Of a stretch of 64,000 bases of DNA, positions 27,901 through 43,300 are shown one piece after another (within the stretch, counting starts at the first letter, position 1; the number at the start of each line of letters is the position of its first letter). A model generated the notes under the pieces. It made no database searches. It was not told the origin of the DNA and saw only the letters and a program-made list of their open reading frames with translations. The DNA lies in assembly GCF_001949145.1 (NCBI RefSeq), contig NW_019091407.1, positions 947,649 through 1,011,648 on the forward strand. The letters are read 5' to 3'. The translations under genes and the position numbers were made by a program. Origin of the DNA: Acanthaster planci. Its lineage: Eukaryota; Echinodermata; Asteroidea; Valvatida; Acanthasteridae.

Positions 27901-30900
27901 GGGCTGGGAGGCAGGACAAAAATACTGACTTGCTCTCAAGATAGGGCTTGTAAACTGTACAAGCTTTGCCGGCAGAATGGTGACTCGGTTTAGGAAAAAC
28001 AATACCCCTGAGTGGGTTTTGAATGAAAGCCGTAGTGCCCTGAATCCGAAAGGGGAAAAACAATCGCAACTACAAAACTGTGGATAAACACAAGTTCAGA
28101 AGCTAGCATACACATTCTCTGAGTTGTTTATTAGAAATAATAAGAAGAAAAAATTGTGTCCATCGGTAAAAGTCCTCCATGCCGCTATTTCTGCAAGTAA
28201 TGCGTCAAGACGAAACGACTCTTGCTCTTTTCTTGCAATATTTAGAACTCATTAATAAAATTAAAATTCCAAAATAATTTGTTTCATGGTGTTTTCTGAC
28301 TTTTTTACAGCTATTGTTTATGCTTTAGAAAAGAAAAAGTTGTTGACGATTTGTCCTCCTGTGGTACAGTTTAGGCCTACATGCGTAAGTCTGCAATCGT
28401 ATGCAAAATTCTAAAGATCTTTCTCTTGGATAAGGGAAGTGAATTTTCTGATCATCATCTGTAAGACCTGCATTGAGGGCTATAAAGACCTGTTTTACAT
28501 TCGGACTTTAAGGATTATCAACTGTTCGTTGTTTGTGTTTCCATACTGTCAAACAAGCCGAATACTTTATTTTTGTTATTATTATTTTATTATTTCTATA
28601 GGTCTTCAGACACGTCAACAACAAAACTACGTATGCTCATTAATGGTGACTCTAGCGACTAAAGGATTAGAAGCCTGTCTTGTCCAACGCTAATAGACGT
28701 TATTCGCAGGGAAGCCACTTTGTTATTGAATCTATCTTGTTCACTGTAATCTGTTAAATTGTGTGGTGCCAGACTACTTTGGGTTCCATGCCTCCATTTC
28801 AGTTTTCCTTAAGTGGCTTAAAACATTTAGATATATTTAATCACGTATACTAAATTGGTCATAAGCGTTAATGACATTACTCTAAAATTAAGTTTATTTC
28901 ACTACTTTCAGTTTATTCTCAGGTTCTCTCCCCTCCCCCCCCCAAAAAAAAAAGTAATCTCGCTTTCCATTCAATATGGCCGGCTTGTGAATGAGGTCAA
29001 TTTCACCGGAATGCGACGTCCAGGTCGAGCGGTGGGACCTTTCTCTTGGTCTCCTCCGAGGCGAGGATTCGCAGAAGAGCAGCACCTCCCACAAGTTGTT
29101 GACTAGGCACTCCGTCGTCCATGAGTGCAACATGACAAAGGAGCGGCAGTATCCTCTGTCTGATCCGGATTGTTAATGGCGTAAGGTTTCCGGATGGGGC
29201 AGCTCCATACTTCTCCGTTGGTTATACAGGGAGGCTTTACCGGTCCACAATATGGAGGGTAGCCACTTGCTGTGCAGGCCTATAGCAACAGAGATATCAC
29301 TTGGGTTGACTGCGGCTTTAAAACCTATAGATGTATTGGTTGCTGTACTGATCTCTGCAGTTAAGGCAGCCCAAACCACTCTGAGCAAGATCAATCTGTC
29401 TTCTTACATAAGATGCATACTATTGGCACTCAGTACACCAAACTAACTACAGTCAGCCTCTACTCCACCTACTCTAATGACGAATGTGATATTAAAGTCC
29501 GAAAGCACTTGGACCTTGTCTTTGTCTAGCTGATAATAAGCCCAATGTAGCTTCAGGATCAAAGCCATTATGTCTAAACGGTAATGTTAAACCGGTTCCT
29601 AGCTGTATATAGTTGGGCTGGTTGTGGGCAGTGACGCAACCCATTTACCAGTGGTAGGGAATAGATATGAGACTAGCCCTTCAACTCTTGTGCGACACGA
29701 CTGCGTGTTTGTGTTAAGGGCTTTGAAAGAATGCCACTTCCCTGAAACTTTTGTCTATCTGGAGAGTCAAAGACACATTGTTAGACTGAGATATGGGTGA
29801 CCAGGAGAGGTTGGAGGTACTAATGTTGGAGGGTAATGATACGGTCGTATGTGGGCTGGTTGTGGAGCCTGTTTGGCGATTTCTGCCCTTGTAAACGAGA
29901 TGACTACTTTACCCAGTGTTTAAAGAAGGGTTTATTAGTATAAATCTTTTGATAGGTGTGGTCCCATTTCAGGTATACATATGCGATAATACCATCTCAC
30001 TAGGATTCTGAGAAAAAGTGATGGGTTGCTATAACCGGGGGCTGCCTTGATCAGTGGTGATGTCATTTTAGTGTCGTTATAATGAAATCTGCGTTAAACA
30101 TCAAGAGTGTCAATTACATAATGGCTTTTGAGCCAGTGATCGCTACATGGCCAACAAGTATATCACAGCGGAATTGTGGTCTGATTCCCGACCAATTTTT
30201 GAGGAAGGGGTACAATGTATTAGATGAGGGTTCCGAAACATTAAGGATTTTGTTATGTAATCTTTATGGCATTTCTGAGAGTGAGAGCAAAGGCTGGGGG
30301 CGTTTTACTCGTTTTAGCCAGGAAAGGAATTGGTATAAAACCGTTTTTCTCCGGTGTTGGCGTTGACGATGGTGTCGGTGTATGCGTTTCTGTCAGTGCC
30401 GGTGTTATAACATTGGTTGAAGTTGACGGTTTATATAGATAAAATTATCAAAGTTGTGTCGCTGTTGGCTTTAGTGCTGTGGCAAGTATCAGTTATTACA
30501 GCAATTGTGTCTGGTTTTGTGTCTTTCGCTAGCTGAGCTTGCCGCCCTGTGATTATGTCTCTTTGTCTGTTACCAGACTTCTATGCGTGCATTATCATTC
30601 TCGGGGGACTTGATGAGAAAGTGTACATGTTCTCTTTCGACCGTGCGGAGGTGTCAGGCAACGAGGCAACAGGGAATTCGTGCGGCAGTTTGCAGCACTC
30701 GAGTCCCACTGATCCGTTCGACGAAAGGGAATACGAAGCCTACAGGAATTTCAGTCTAGCGTGCTTCCGTAGAGATGTCATATCATTTGCTAAATTTAGG
30801 TGAAACTGGAGACGGATGTCACGGGCAGTGTTCATTCCATTACAATCAACTGTAGTATTAATGGGCGGAATATGAAACTAAACGGCCCTTTATGTCTATT

Positions 30901-33900
30901 CAAATATTGAAGAGCATCCATGAAGTGGAAAATAAGAGCCAGGGGACGACACGTCGTGCATTGGTCTACTTGGCTCAACACGAACTTTATCTATCTAGGG
31001 GTAACTCGATTTACCGTGGATTCGTGTTTTCGAGTAAACCATGATACGTGCTCGGAATAAAGGACCTCAACTGCACGTGGAAAAGCGGCTGCAACTCATA
31101 TTCCGTGAGTTTCTGTAGGCTACCGTACGTCCAGAGAATTGCAAAGCTTCGTCGCTGTCAACGCAAAAAGGGCACATCTTTCACTTTTTACTCTGCTTTT
31201 TATGATTTTCTACTCAGTTTAATACGTCTTGCAGTTTCAAACGCTAAATTATTCCAAGCAAAGAAGTGGAAAGGTCGTAATCAGTTTCAAGTGGTTAGAC
31301 CCGCTCAAAAAGGGTAGAGCAAACCAAGCAAGGTTGTGTCAGAATCCAAGGCTTTATTTTTTCATAGTGGTGGCAATACAGTCAACTGGATGTCCATAAT
31401 TTTATAACCGCATTTATTTTGGTTTGTTTTCAGCGGTCAACGTTCCGTCTTAGGAATGCATTTGCCCTTTTCTGAGTCTTTCCAGCAGGTTCGACCACTA
31501 AGTGATCGAATACTTGCTAGTCAAGAACGGCTGATTCGTGTAGTCAACTATTCGACCTCGAGTGTCACGTTGTGCTGCGGAAGGGAGTCAGAGTTCCGAG
31601 TGGGCGTGATGACGTTTGTTTGAAAGCAATTCAACTGGCCTGGATTCCCCTCCATCAGCACTAACGCGGGCTCAACACACGTCACAAACCACCTGTCGAC
31701 CAGCATTATTTTTCATTACACTTGCTCCCCCCCCCTATTGCTGGTTTGAGGACAAAACTATTCAAAGGGTCCCTCGCATGCTCCGGAGCGACTGGACTAG
31801 AGTCTAGTCTCTAAGACCTCAGGAGTCAGCGTCATCGAAAAGCCTTGTTGTAGGCCCGTGAATAAGCTCTCGTAGACAACAATAAAATCTCTCACTTAAA
31901 AAAAATCAGAAAAATATTCAAGAGGTTCTCAGATGTTCAAGATATCCAATTGAAGCACATTTACTTATCTTTAATTTTCTGTTCCAGTTTCAGTGGCTAA
32001 ACTAATGAATTTTGAAGCCTTTTTTCCAAAGATGGTCACCTTGAAAAACAGTCGTGAAGCCTATTTTGAAAATTTTGACGAATATTTTCAGTATTTTCAG
32101 AAAGTACTGCTTATAACTTCTATCCTTCTCTTTTTCTTCACAAAGCATCCAGTCCACCTGCCATAAAAATAAAAAGGAATAGCAGAGAATGCAACAGCAA
32201 GCAAATTGTAATTTGGTTCGCGCAGGCAATTTGGGGCTATTTACTGGCCTGCAATTAACTCTATGTAACCCAGGAACTGCATCACAGGGGAACGAACGTC
32301 GTTCACCTGCCCTGACAGACGAGGGAATGGGAGAAGTATTAAGACAGCGGTCATTGTATCTAGCGACTACCTGCGGCATCCTGCTATGGTTGTCAACACA
32401 AGTGAGGGATCTTGAATCAATCAATGTCCCTAATAGTTTCAGCTATCAAATGTCCACACATGTTATTTTTAATCACTCAGGGTTTTTTTTTTTCAAATTG
32501 ATGATACTGAAGCCAATCTTGGTTCAGGAAGATTTTCGGAGAGAAAACCTTCCGCACAAAATGAAAACAATTCGAGAATGGCTAATTATTTATATTCTTA
32601 CTGTTAATCAGTCCTTGTTTTGTAAGGGTAAACCACAATGTTATTTTTTAAATGTATGATACAAGTGTTTATCCAAATATGGAAACCAATATTGGCATTC
32701 AGGGAGCTGGCTTTCTTCTATCTGGAGGTGAAAAACTGTAGCGTAACTCTCTCCAGTCGTGGAAACGAATCCAACCCACTGCATGCGTTCTTATACGAGT
32801 AAAATGCCGGGAAAACTCTCCTCGAATAACCCCGTTGTTGTCAGGAAGGTGTTGGTCAACGCAATGCATATTTTTCGCTCAGCAAGAAGCTACATTACGT
32901 TGATATTTGCGGATCGCTAGTTTGGGACCCCTCAGGGGCAAACAAAGCGATTTGGGAAACGACTTCATTTTTTCTTCCTTCCCAAAGTGTGTGAAATGCT
33001 CCCACATTTAGCCTCACCCTTAGTAAGGCTAGTTCTTACATAAAGAAATTCCCACATGTTGGCCCCCGAAATTGATTTCAGTAACTTCAGACCATGCCAA
33101 GTTTCAGGTCTTCGAAATTGCCAACTGAAACAGTTTTCTCACGTTTCTCCTTCTGTAACCTTCTTTGGCCAGAAGCCTGGACTAAGCTGTTTTCACTTTA
33201 AAACAAAAGTCAGAAATATAATTGAGCTCAAGTTGTGCGCAGATGGTAAAGTGCTACTTAACAAGGTTGCCAACTTGGGCTGTGCTTACCAAACAACCCA
33301 ACTTTAAGCAAAGAAACGTTTCACTTGGGGAATAGTTCAGACGTTTTTATTTTCTGTGAATTGTACAATGACGTTAATATCGACGTCTTTTCTCGCAATA
33401 CGATTAAGTGAATGACAACAGTGATTCTCCCTACCTACAACTGCAACTTAGAACAAGCTTAATCGAATTTGAAGACGTAGAAGGTCTGTGGCTAAGCGAA
33501 TTAAAAATGACAGATTAAGTCATAGCCTCACGACCAGCCCATGCTGCCTCTTGATTTATCGACATTTCGCTGAGAAGACAAAATCATACCAACTTTGCCA
33601 TGCCAGGGTGTCAAGTAGAGTGTGTGGTGTAAAGTTTGGGGACGAGTATTGGTGTACGAGGATAACATTTTTATACAGCGCGTTTTGAAAACTGGAAAAT
33701 GATCAATAAGTTGTATCAAACTGCCAAATCAGTCAGTCAAATGTCAATTTTTTATTGAGCCATTGCCATCCCGTTGGCATCCATCAATAAGCACTACGTA
33801 GATTCCTTGTCAAGCATAGTGCTCGCTGAGTTAACTATAAACACATACTGCTTGGCTATTCGTCAGAACAGATTTGACTTAACCATGCGATATCCACGTC

Positions 33901-36900
33901 GTGAGCGTGTTAAAACAGCCTGCACTAAATGCTTTCTACGGCATCAGATCGGTTGCATCATATTTTCTGTTATAGTAATTTCAACAAATTCCTAAAATTA
34001 AGGCTCAGGGTGCTCCTATTAGTGATCCAGGAAATAACACTGCTGTGTCTTGTCTGAACCTATAATGCATGAAAGATTGTGCAAATTCCCGATGTGTACG
34101 TGGCTCCACCGTGTAATTGTTATGTAGTTTGTTTGCTCTCAGCTTCAACCGCGCCAATCAATACATTGATTTTCTTTAAGCAAAGGAAAAGAACATGCTA
34201 ATTTATTTCTTCGCACATCTTACAGGAGGCAGTGATAAGTGAGGATACAGCCAAGCCAATGCACGGATTGCAATCATTGTCATACCGGGTATATTGTTCT
34301 TCCTTGATGAACTCGTTAGAACTGAAAAAAAAATTCCACCTATACAATGACAGAATTTGGTGACAAAGCAATAATTCCCGGTACGTAATTAATTAAAAAA
34401 AAATCTTCACCCAGGAAGGGTTTAACAGGAGAGCAAATTTGGTCGTGTGATTGGCATGCACCCATACTGCAGCTTCAAGCGAATTTAGAAGTCGGTACTG
34501 TGGTTGATTTCTGGACAAACAAGTAAGAGCATCTCAAGATGGGAATTCCAGTAGGCCTTGTTTTGATCTCTGTTTGGACAGGGATCCACGGAGTTTTTCT
34601 TGGAGCATTCCGGGCATTTAAATTCTTCTGTCACTCCAATGAAGTTTAGGTATCGGCCATCACTGGGCAAGCAAACTGTTGATCAACCGTCGCCCCTAGA
34701 GACGAACATCCAAACAGGTCTTGCCCCTCCCTGATGACGATTTTTGACAAAGGAGATTACCATCTGTTTGCCTAACGGTTGTGGGAAATCTCCAGCTAAT
34801 TGTCTGGTTCCATTAACCTCCCCACAATCGTGTGTACATGGGGATGTTGAGACGGTGAAGTGGCAGGAAGATTTCAGGAGACTGCGCGGCCGGTGAAGCT
34901 CATGTAAAGGGGAACGACGTCAGATTATATGTCTCTGGCTGTCTGGTTTCATTGTTCTTAAAAGACTCCGAAGGAGGTCACTCCTGGTATCATTTGTCAC
35001 TGTAACATTCACCGTATAATGCCAAGATGAAGCTTGCTGTCAAACACGATATGAATGCATGTCAATCATACCTATGCAGAGTCTGCATACGCCCACACTG
35101 CAATTCAATAGGCTTACTGTCACTCGTACACCGTAAATTATACCAAGTGCTTTATCAAGCAGTCTGCTATTTTAAATTCTTATAAAAAGTGATGGATTCC
35201 GTGACAAGGTTATAATTTGTTTTACTACTGCGTACATATGCACATTGTAATATTTCCGAATCAACACAATGGAACAGACTTAATCACGCACTGAAGAAAA
35301 ATTTATAGGCAACAAAACACAGTGGGATGAGTCTAGCATACAATGTACGATAACTCATCTTCAATCTATCTGTCTTCAAATTCAACGGCTTCATCGGCCA
35401 AGAAACCCTTCAAAGAGATCAAAATGACATACATGCGTATACCAGGCACGAAATGGGACAGAGGGGTACCCCCCACAAGTCCAATCCCTTTACACACTTC
35501 AGCTTATATTGTTTCTTAACACATCCCCCCATGTCTGAAAAGAATTCCTGAGATACCAGTATTACAATGACCAACACAAAAGCGGGGGTGCTCTCTGCCC
35601 CATAGTTTGCTTCATATATTCATGGACAGTTGATCTCCATGAATACCATGCCACACTAACGCAATGTACCCACCCCCTCCATTAATGGAGGCGTAAGTGC
35701 GCCTAGCTCAAGAAAGATTCCAAAGTCAAGACATTGCAGTTAGCATGCCCAATCTGAGCTCTGCGTGCATTCTCTGTGATAGCACCCACTGGACTGTAAC
35801 TAACCACTAACCGAAACTCGTACGATTAAATCGGTGGTGTTGAATTGGCGTTAGTTTAACGCGCTGGTATTACTAGATAACTATACACAGTCTGGTGTAG
35901 TCCTTTAATAACAGCCAGGGTGTTAAATTAACACCACAAGTTTTGCACTCAACTTTCCTTTGTCCTTTATTCCAATTATACTGGGCAGTAAAAAAAATTA
36001 AGACCTTTAAAAATCCGTGAAAACAAACAGAGCGGTAAAAGTGTCATTAACTGTATAGGTAGGCTTACATGTACATTCGGTAATCGGTCCGAGTCAAAAC
36101 GGCCCAACACAAGGCTATAATTAGTGAGGCTATAAAAGGCTTTATACAACGGAAAGTCCATGGTTTCAGGCCATTCAAAGGCTATTGACAAACTGACCTG
36201 CGTTTGAAGTTTAAATGTGAAGCTTGTGAGACAAGATTGTTGCTTTTCTTTACAGTGAACCGGCTATACAATTACGCGGCCCACGCTAACAGTTTAAATG
36301 CCCCACGATTTTGCCTATGCCCGTCGCTTTGAACGTTTGGTCGCTAGAATAGGTGTCACCGGACCGCTGCTTTTGGGGGAGGGACCAAACCTGTTCTAAG
36401 TACAAGAGTTCTCGCCAGGTCTGCGAACAGCAATTATTTGGGTGTGCTTGGTTAAGGTAATTTGGTTTCCAGGGTTGAGATCACCTTTGGTTGAAATGTA
36501 TGACAGATGGAGGTATTAATCCCAAAATATCAACCCTCGAAGTACAGGTTTCAGATTCGCTTGTAACACTGTTACACCGTTACACCATATGTAACATTCT
36601 CCTTCCTTTTCATTCATTCTTCGTTTCAATGCCATGCGTCATTGACAAGCGTAGGACTATATTCTGAGATCTTCCAACGTGTACACTTGAATCTTAAACA
36701 TTGCCAGCTGTAATTGCTTCAAGGACTTAGTGGGAAGTGGAATTGTTCACGTTGGTCCCGAATGTTTGTGTAGGTGGATTTGCGAATAAAGAGGGGACGA
36801 GTGGTTGATAGAAGCAAGTCGGTGTTGGTGAAATAAAGACTAAGCTTGGTCAGTACCGTTCATGTACACGCGTGGGTGTGCAGAGGGACCATGCACGTAA

Positions 36901-39900
36901 ACCAGCCGCCGAGTACGGCGACAACGCAGAAATTCTTACTTCATGTTGTCGCAAGAAAGGCAAGGATTTTAACTTCGAAAAAATAATCAAAACAGAAAAT
37001 ACCTATGCAAACACACAGGTTAGCTTTTGTTAACTTAATTTGCAGAAATTGGCGAGAAATATTTTGCTTGTTTCAATCATTTTCAAAAACGTTTACTTGA
37101 CGTTGCAAACTTTGGACATGAATTGTTGTGGCTCCACTGCTTTCGAATGGTTCCCTGACCACCTACTGTAGTTTGAATGAAGTGGCGGGAACCAAATTAA
37201 TTTTGGATTTTTGCCCTGCCCGACGTATATTTAACACTGTATGCTTAGTGTATGCCCCAAAGGCTTGTTGAAAAACCCATTCGGGTGGGACTCGAACCCG
37301 CGACCTCCTACTTACCAGTTTGCGGTACCGCTGCTACATCTGATTCGAACCAGCCAGCCGACACCGCCAAACTCGGTGGTCGAGTGGTTAAGACGTCTGC
37401 ACTAGTAAGAAGGAGGTCGTGGGGTCGAATCCCACCCGAGTACGCTTGTAGGTTTTTTCAACAAGCCTTTGGGGCAAACACTGAGCATATAGTGTTAAAT
37501 ACACGTCGGGCAGGGCCAAAATCCAAAATTAATTTACATCTCCCCAAACAAACCCATCTCTTAAATTGCGGGAACCAGTTTAACCGCACTTGTGTCGCAT
37601 GGAATTTTTAAGCGATGACCTATGTGAAACTTGATTTCATTCACCAAATGCAAGAATTTTTGTGTTATTTATCTTACTAAATTCTATTCTTTATAGTGTA
37701 AATTAGAAGTACTGGTCGAAAATCCGCAGGCAGATACATTCGAGGGGCCAGCTGCCATTCGTTTGAACACGCCTGAGCTGAGATCGGTCGGGTTTATCTG
37801 CGACTAATGGCTACACTGAAAGGTCGCTGTGTACCGCACATTGACCCCGTCGTGTTCGTTATGGCGGCGTTGTATTGTATGTGCGACGTTCTATATGTTT
37901 TGCAATGCATCTGACTACATTATGCGATCTTCTCTCCCAAAGCAAGTGTCTTTATCTGACCAGACCTTACTATTAATTCGAACACAAAACTTATGATTTA
38001 GAGGTTATATGAAGTGAAGTGAATTGGTACAATATCGAAGAAATGGCAGAAAGGATAAAAAATAGTTCCAAAATTAATGCTCAGCATTGCAAACCGTTGC
38101 CAAACCACTTTTGTTTATATTATTCTGGCAAGTGTGCAAGGCCTGCAGGCCAACTGGCTTCACGTACATTATTTATAAAAGCACTCACTCTTGTGGTAAT
38201 CATGAGGTTAATTTATGACATACATTAAACAAAAATATGTCGATACCAAACAAACCAGCCAAAAGCACATTGAACCAACGTACACTGCTGTGCCCAACTG
38301 AAACTACACCCCACATGGGTGTTTGTTAGGAAATGAAGAATTTTCGTATGCAGCGCTCAGTCACGTACAAAGCGTGTCTGCCCAGTTTTCGCATGAACGT
38401 GTATTTTGAACTTAGTCGCGGATCTCCCCCTCCTCCTGGCTTGCCTAAACAAACATCGGACGGTTTGTGTTCGTGTATCGTTTGCAACGACCATGTCGAA
38501 ATCAGATCACCGTCTTTCTCGCGCTTATTTTCTTAAGAAACAACTTTTCTTAAGCAAGCAGGTGAATGCGAATGTCAAGTTGGCCTTCTGATATAATTGG
38601 GAATACCGATGATCGTGTGGGGGCAATTCACTTTTTGGCAGGAGGATATCACAAGTGGTTGCTGAAAACAAATCCTGCGATATGAAACATTCTCCTCTCC
38701 GGAGTCAAAGAACTTTCAAAGGGGAAGTTATAAGCAAACCTAAAAAGTCAAACCAAGCACACAGCTATTATAAAAGCATCACGCGACGGACAGTTGTTTT
38801 TAACGCCGCCCACAACCAGAGCCTGTCCATGTCAAGCCCGCCACAAACGTTTTCATAATACGAAAATATAACGCACTGCACGCAAAACAAACCACACGAT
38901 GGTGCACTTTGTAAACAATTAAACAGATTTACGAAGTTTCCTGCAATAATTTGAGCAAGAATCAAATTTGCCCTGAAAAACCATTTGCTAAGACCATATT
39001 GCCATCTTTAGAAGATACCTGCAACCTGTTAATCACTGTTATTATATATATTAATTAATTATTGCTCGAACTTCCACAAAGAAACAGTCGGAAATGCCGT
39101 ATGTAGAAAGTACATACCAGAAAGGAAGTTTCTTTTGTTCTTTAATTAATGAAAGAGAAAAGGTTTCCATCCACTGGAAAAATAGACCTGAGCCCCCTTT
39201 GAAAATTTTCACTCTTTAATAATGACATCAGATTGTAGTAGGTCTTATCTCTGATTAAATACGAGACATTTCAACACAAGTTCACTTCTTTGATAGTGGG
39301 TGTCATTGATTTTGATTGCCCACAACCTCATCCACGAAATTAACGTCAGCACATTGGCTGAGAGTGTCTTTCCACAGTTCGTCTGAGTGCCTCTTCTGTA
39401 TATCGGAGATGAATACGATTTGATGTGGATGACTCTCACGTGGGCTTGAACACTACAGTTAGCACAACTGTGTACAATCTTCACACAAAGGAATTAAGGC
39501 CCAAAAAGGCAATATTTTGGACTTTTAATACAAAAGTACAAATTGGGCTGTTTTGTTTCTTTTATTTTTATTAGGTTTATTTTCCCTTGAGTTTTTTGAG
39601 TTTGATTTTCTTCCCGTATCGGATCGTGGAAAATTTGAAAGCTTGTGAAACGAAACTTTCAATTTCCATCAAGGCAACTTTATTTCTACGTAGCCAAAGA
39701 ACAGAAATTCTTGTAATGAATAGTCTGGTCATTGAAACATGGGAATAAACCCATCTCCTTGAGTGACGGCTGACATGCACTGAGGTTAAGGGTCTTGATT
39801 TGAAGCAAATTTGTTTAAGGGCTAGCCGCTGATGTTGATGTAAACCCTCCCCTTGAAACTTGTCATCCCTTGGCCGGCGCACGGACAAACAGAAGCCGCG

Positions 39901-40291
39901 GCTCACGTCTCCTCTGTAGCTCCGCAAGGAGCAAAGGGGCCGTGTTTTAACAAGGCTCTCGATCTTCGGGGACGAGGAGAGGCCAGCCATTCTTCAGTGG
40001 TTGTCGGGACAAGTCCCCACAACACTGTACTTGCCGCGAGGAGGGAACACCGAAGTGAGTGGAGTGTATACGAAGTTTCAACAAAGCTAAACCCTCCACG
40101 GGTCTGCATAAAAAGCTTCCTACTTTTTAAACAAACAGACGAGGGCTGAGCGTGCGAACCGACAGAAGGACGCTTTTAAGCAACTGGGGGATGTGTACAT
40201 TCTTGGAAGAATATTGATTCCTGTTGACAGGCTGGGGATTACTCAGCTGGTCCAGGTACATCCATATTGATAACATGGACATCGGTTCTGC

Positions 40292-40322
<31 letters not shown>

Positions 40323-43300
40323 TCGATGTAATCAACCTCTTTTGTAGTTCATGTCTTTGATGCATTAGACATAGAAATGTCACCGACATAAAAACTTAAG
40401 ATAAAGGCATTTTTTTCTCTGGTCAAGGAACGCTGGTTATAAAACCCCGCAATCGAACTCAAGGATATTTTAAAAGACGGAGGAGTCGGCGAAATCAGAA
40501 GCACGCATAAAGCCGAAAAAGATGTTCCGTGACACCAAGACCTTTCCCCTCTTATATATCCGTGCAATATATCTCATCTTTAGATAAAACATGATAAATG
40601 CTACCTTTTAGTCTGCACTAAGGGATCTGTATGAGGATGACACGGTAAAATCACTATAGAGTAGGACCAGTTCTTTAAAACCCTGAATACATTATGTATG
40701 ATCTGGAATAATATCCCCGTCTTCCCTATCTGCACAAGTGCCTTGCAAGAGGTCCGGACGACGAATGCATAACCGATTCCTATAAGCTCCTGTATGAATG
40801 ATATTTTGAAACAGAAGTCGCGAAAAGTGTGCTAGAGTTTTCTTCATATTCTCCACATTATGACCGCTCTTGTTGAGGTGGTTACCCATCCTTGAACTGG
40901 ACAAATCAGTGGTGTAGCCAGGGGGGTACGGTATGGTGAATTTAAGAACGGAATCGGGGCGCTGCTAATCAACATGTGGACGGCAAATGCAAAGTTGGGA
41001 CATTGAAAACAGATAACAAGTTTTGAATATTGTGTTGCAAATATCCAAGTCAACTTTGACGACGGTGTTATGCAAATATTCGGAATTTGACCTTAACGGG
41101 ACAAAATTACACTTGGCAATAGGAAAACGAAACCCGGCCTGGGCGCCTGCCGCCTGGTACAAGAATGCATAATGAATTCGATCATTCAAGCGAGCGAAAC
41201 AATTTTAAAGCAAACACGAATAACGAGAACCTGCTCAAAACGATTATCCAGTAAAAAAGAAAGGAAAGAAGACTCTGAAAACCAGTTGAATTACGGCATT
41301 AATTCATGCGTGCACTGTAGCTTTATTTGAGTGTATCCCTTTCAAAAATTTGAGGACGATTTTATTGTTTAGAGTAAATGCTTTCAGAAAATCCTCATGT
41401 CCGTCACGAGGGGATAAGGGCCGCTACCCCCACCAAAAATAACAATAAACGAAAAATAAAAAGAGAGAAAAGTGAAAAAAAATTAAAGATAAAAAGGATT
41501 CAACTAAGTTGGCTTGACAAAAAGAAAGCACTTCGGAAATGACACCTTTCCATGCAATATTAATGCTTGATCAATCCGTTGAAGATAAGCACACCCCTCC
41601 GGAAAAAAGGCTTTGCGCCCTCCCCAGAACCAAATCCTGGCCACGCTCATGGAAAGCTCATTGTTCTTATTCGTTTAAGCTATTCAACATTCATATAAGG
41701 TTAAGTATAAAAAGATGACCTGTAAATGGATGACTTTTAGCTCATGAAACGAAGCTAAATCGTTTTCAAATAGGTTGGTATTGGAACATAAGATGACATA
41801 AAACGGAACAAGGCATGGTTTAAACTGGCGCAGTTGCAAAGACAAATTTCCCAGGCTCACAGTAGAGAATGCATTCGCATTCCGGCTATGCAGATGAGTG
41901 CATGATCTATGAAATTGAAGCATTTTAGACAACACACACCAACAGCAGTAACACATCTACCCCAATGCCATCAAAATCATCCGCCCGCGGGGCAGATCTG
42001 GGCACTTACAACTAAATTAAGAAAAATCGCCCACTGCCAGACCAAATAACACGTGAAAATCACATTGAAACATTGACTGAGTTGACTGGGTTAAATAAAA
42101 CAACACACATGGTTTAAATGGAGTCGCACGGATGATAGCGCATGCAGCCTTCAATATAAGAATCAGATATTGCCAATCGAGTAAGTTTGCATTTCTTGCC
42201 AACGTGAATGCTTAATATCATTCTTTACAAAACATTACACGTTCCAAGATGGTCAGCCGGAATTATACCATCATTGAAAGTATAATTCGCACGGGTGAAA
42301 AATGTGCTCTAGTGGAGCCTTCCTCTGACGAAACTCTGAATAAATGTTCTGCTTTCAAAATGTAACTGCATGAATTTCTACCCAGAGGGCTTTATAAGCG
42401 ACCAGCACCAATACTTATGTGAAACTCTATACAGTGTTTAAGAGAGGCAAGTTCCGTTTGTTTCGTTAAGCCCCAAACTGCGACGCTGTGGCGTCATTCG
42501 TTGTTTGAACAATGTCCTGCTCGCCATATTTTCTTGACAACGGCGCAATTTCCGCTGGGCGGTCCACCAGGCTACGTTTTATTGTACAAAATGCGCGTCA
42601 CAATGACCTTTGCTGTTTGAGTTTTTTTTATTTTGCGCCATTAAAACTGAAATGTACACTCATGAACAACTAATAAAAGTCATTCCTCTAGTCCCATTCA
42701 ACTGGACACATTTTACAGAGTCTCCGTCGAGATACCCCAATTGACGCCAAATCAAGGAATGGCAAGGGAAAGGGGTAGGTTGGAGATATATGAGCAACTG
42801 GACAAAAAGAAAGGACCAGGTTTATAAATACAACACACAATGGAAAGACCTACTTTGGTAACTCTCGCGGCCGCAGGTATATTTCCCCCACTTTTTTTTT
42901 TGGAGGGGGCGGGCAATTAAATCATGTCCCCCCCGGCTTTTTGTGATGAGCAAAAAATTAAAGCTTATTGTGAAGAATATTTTGGACTTCCCAAAGACAA
43001 AAATACTTTCAATATCACTCAAAAAAGGAGTCTAATGTTAAAAAGCCATAATTATGCCGATTAGACGTAAGATTCTGTATGAATACAATACAGTTACAGA
43101 GTGTACATTAATATCATGAACATCAACCTGTATATAGTGTCGAATGGTGTCCCCCCCTCCCGCCCCAGCTTTGCAGCTTTTCACGACCCTGCAAGTCATC
43201 TCCCCAGCCACCTTTCCCCACCCCCACCCACAATTTCCAGCACAAGTTTCTGCACCACTGCAGAAATTTGTCCTGAGAGAGCCACCTGATTTATCTGGCT

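Noticed and set aside
32002-32659. Overlapping 140- and 156-codon frames on opposite strands
   Set aside because: Opposite-strand overlap with no domain on either strand; probably chance.
34485-34670. Minus-strand frame with CPEC/PCP cysteines as a zinc-binding protein
   Set aside because: Only one CxxC pair and no second half of a metal site; short and unsupported.
41684-41956. LRR-like text ([12 protein letters not shown]) on the minus strand as an extra receptor exon
   Set aside because: It lacks a proper acceptor, the donor would be weak, and the repeat series is already complete without it.
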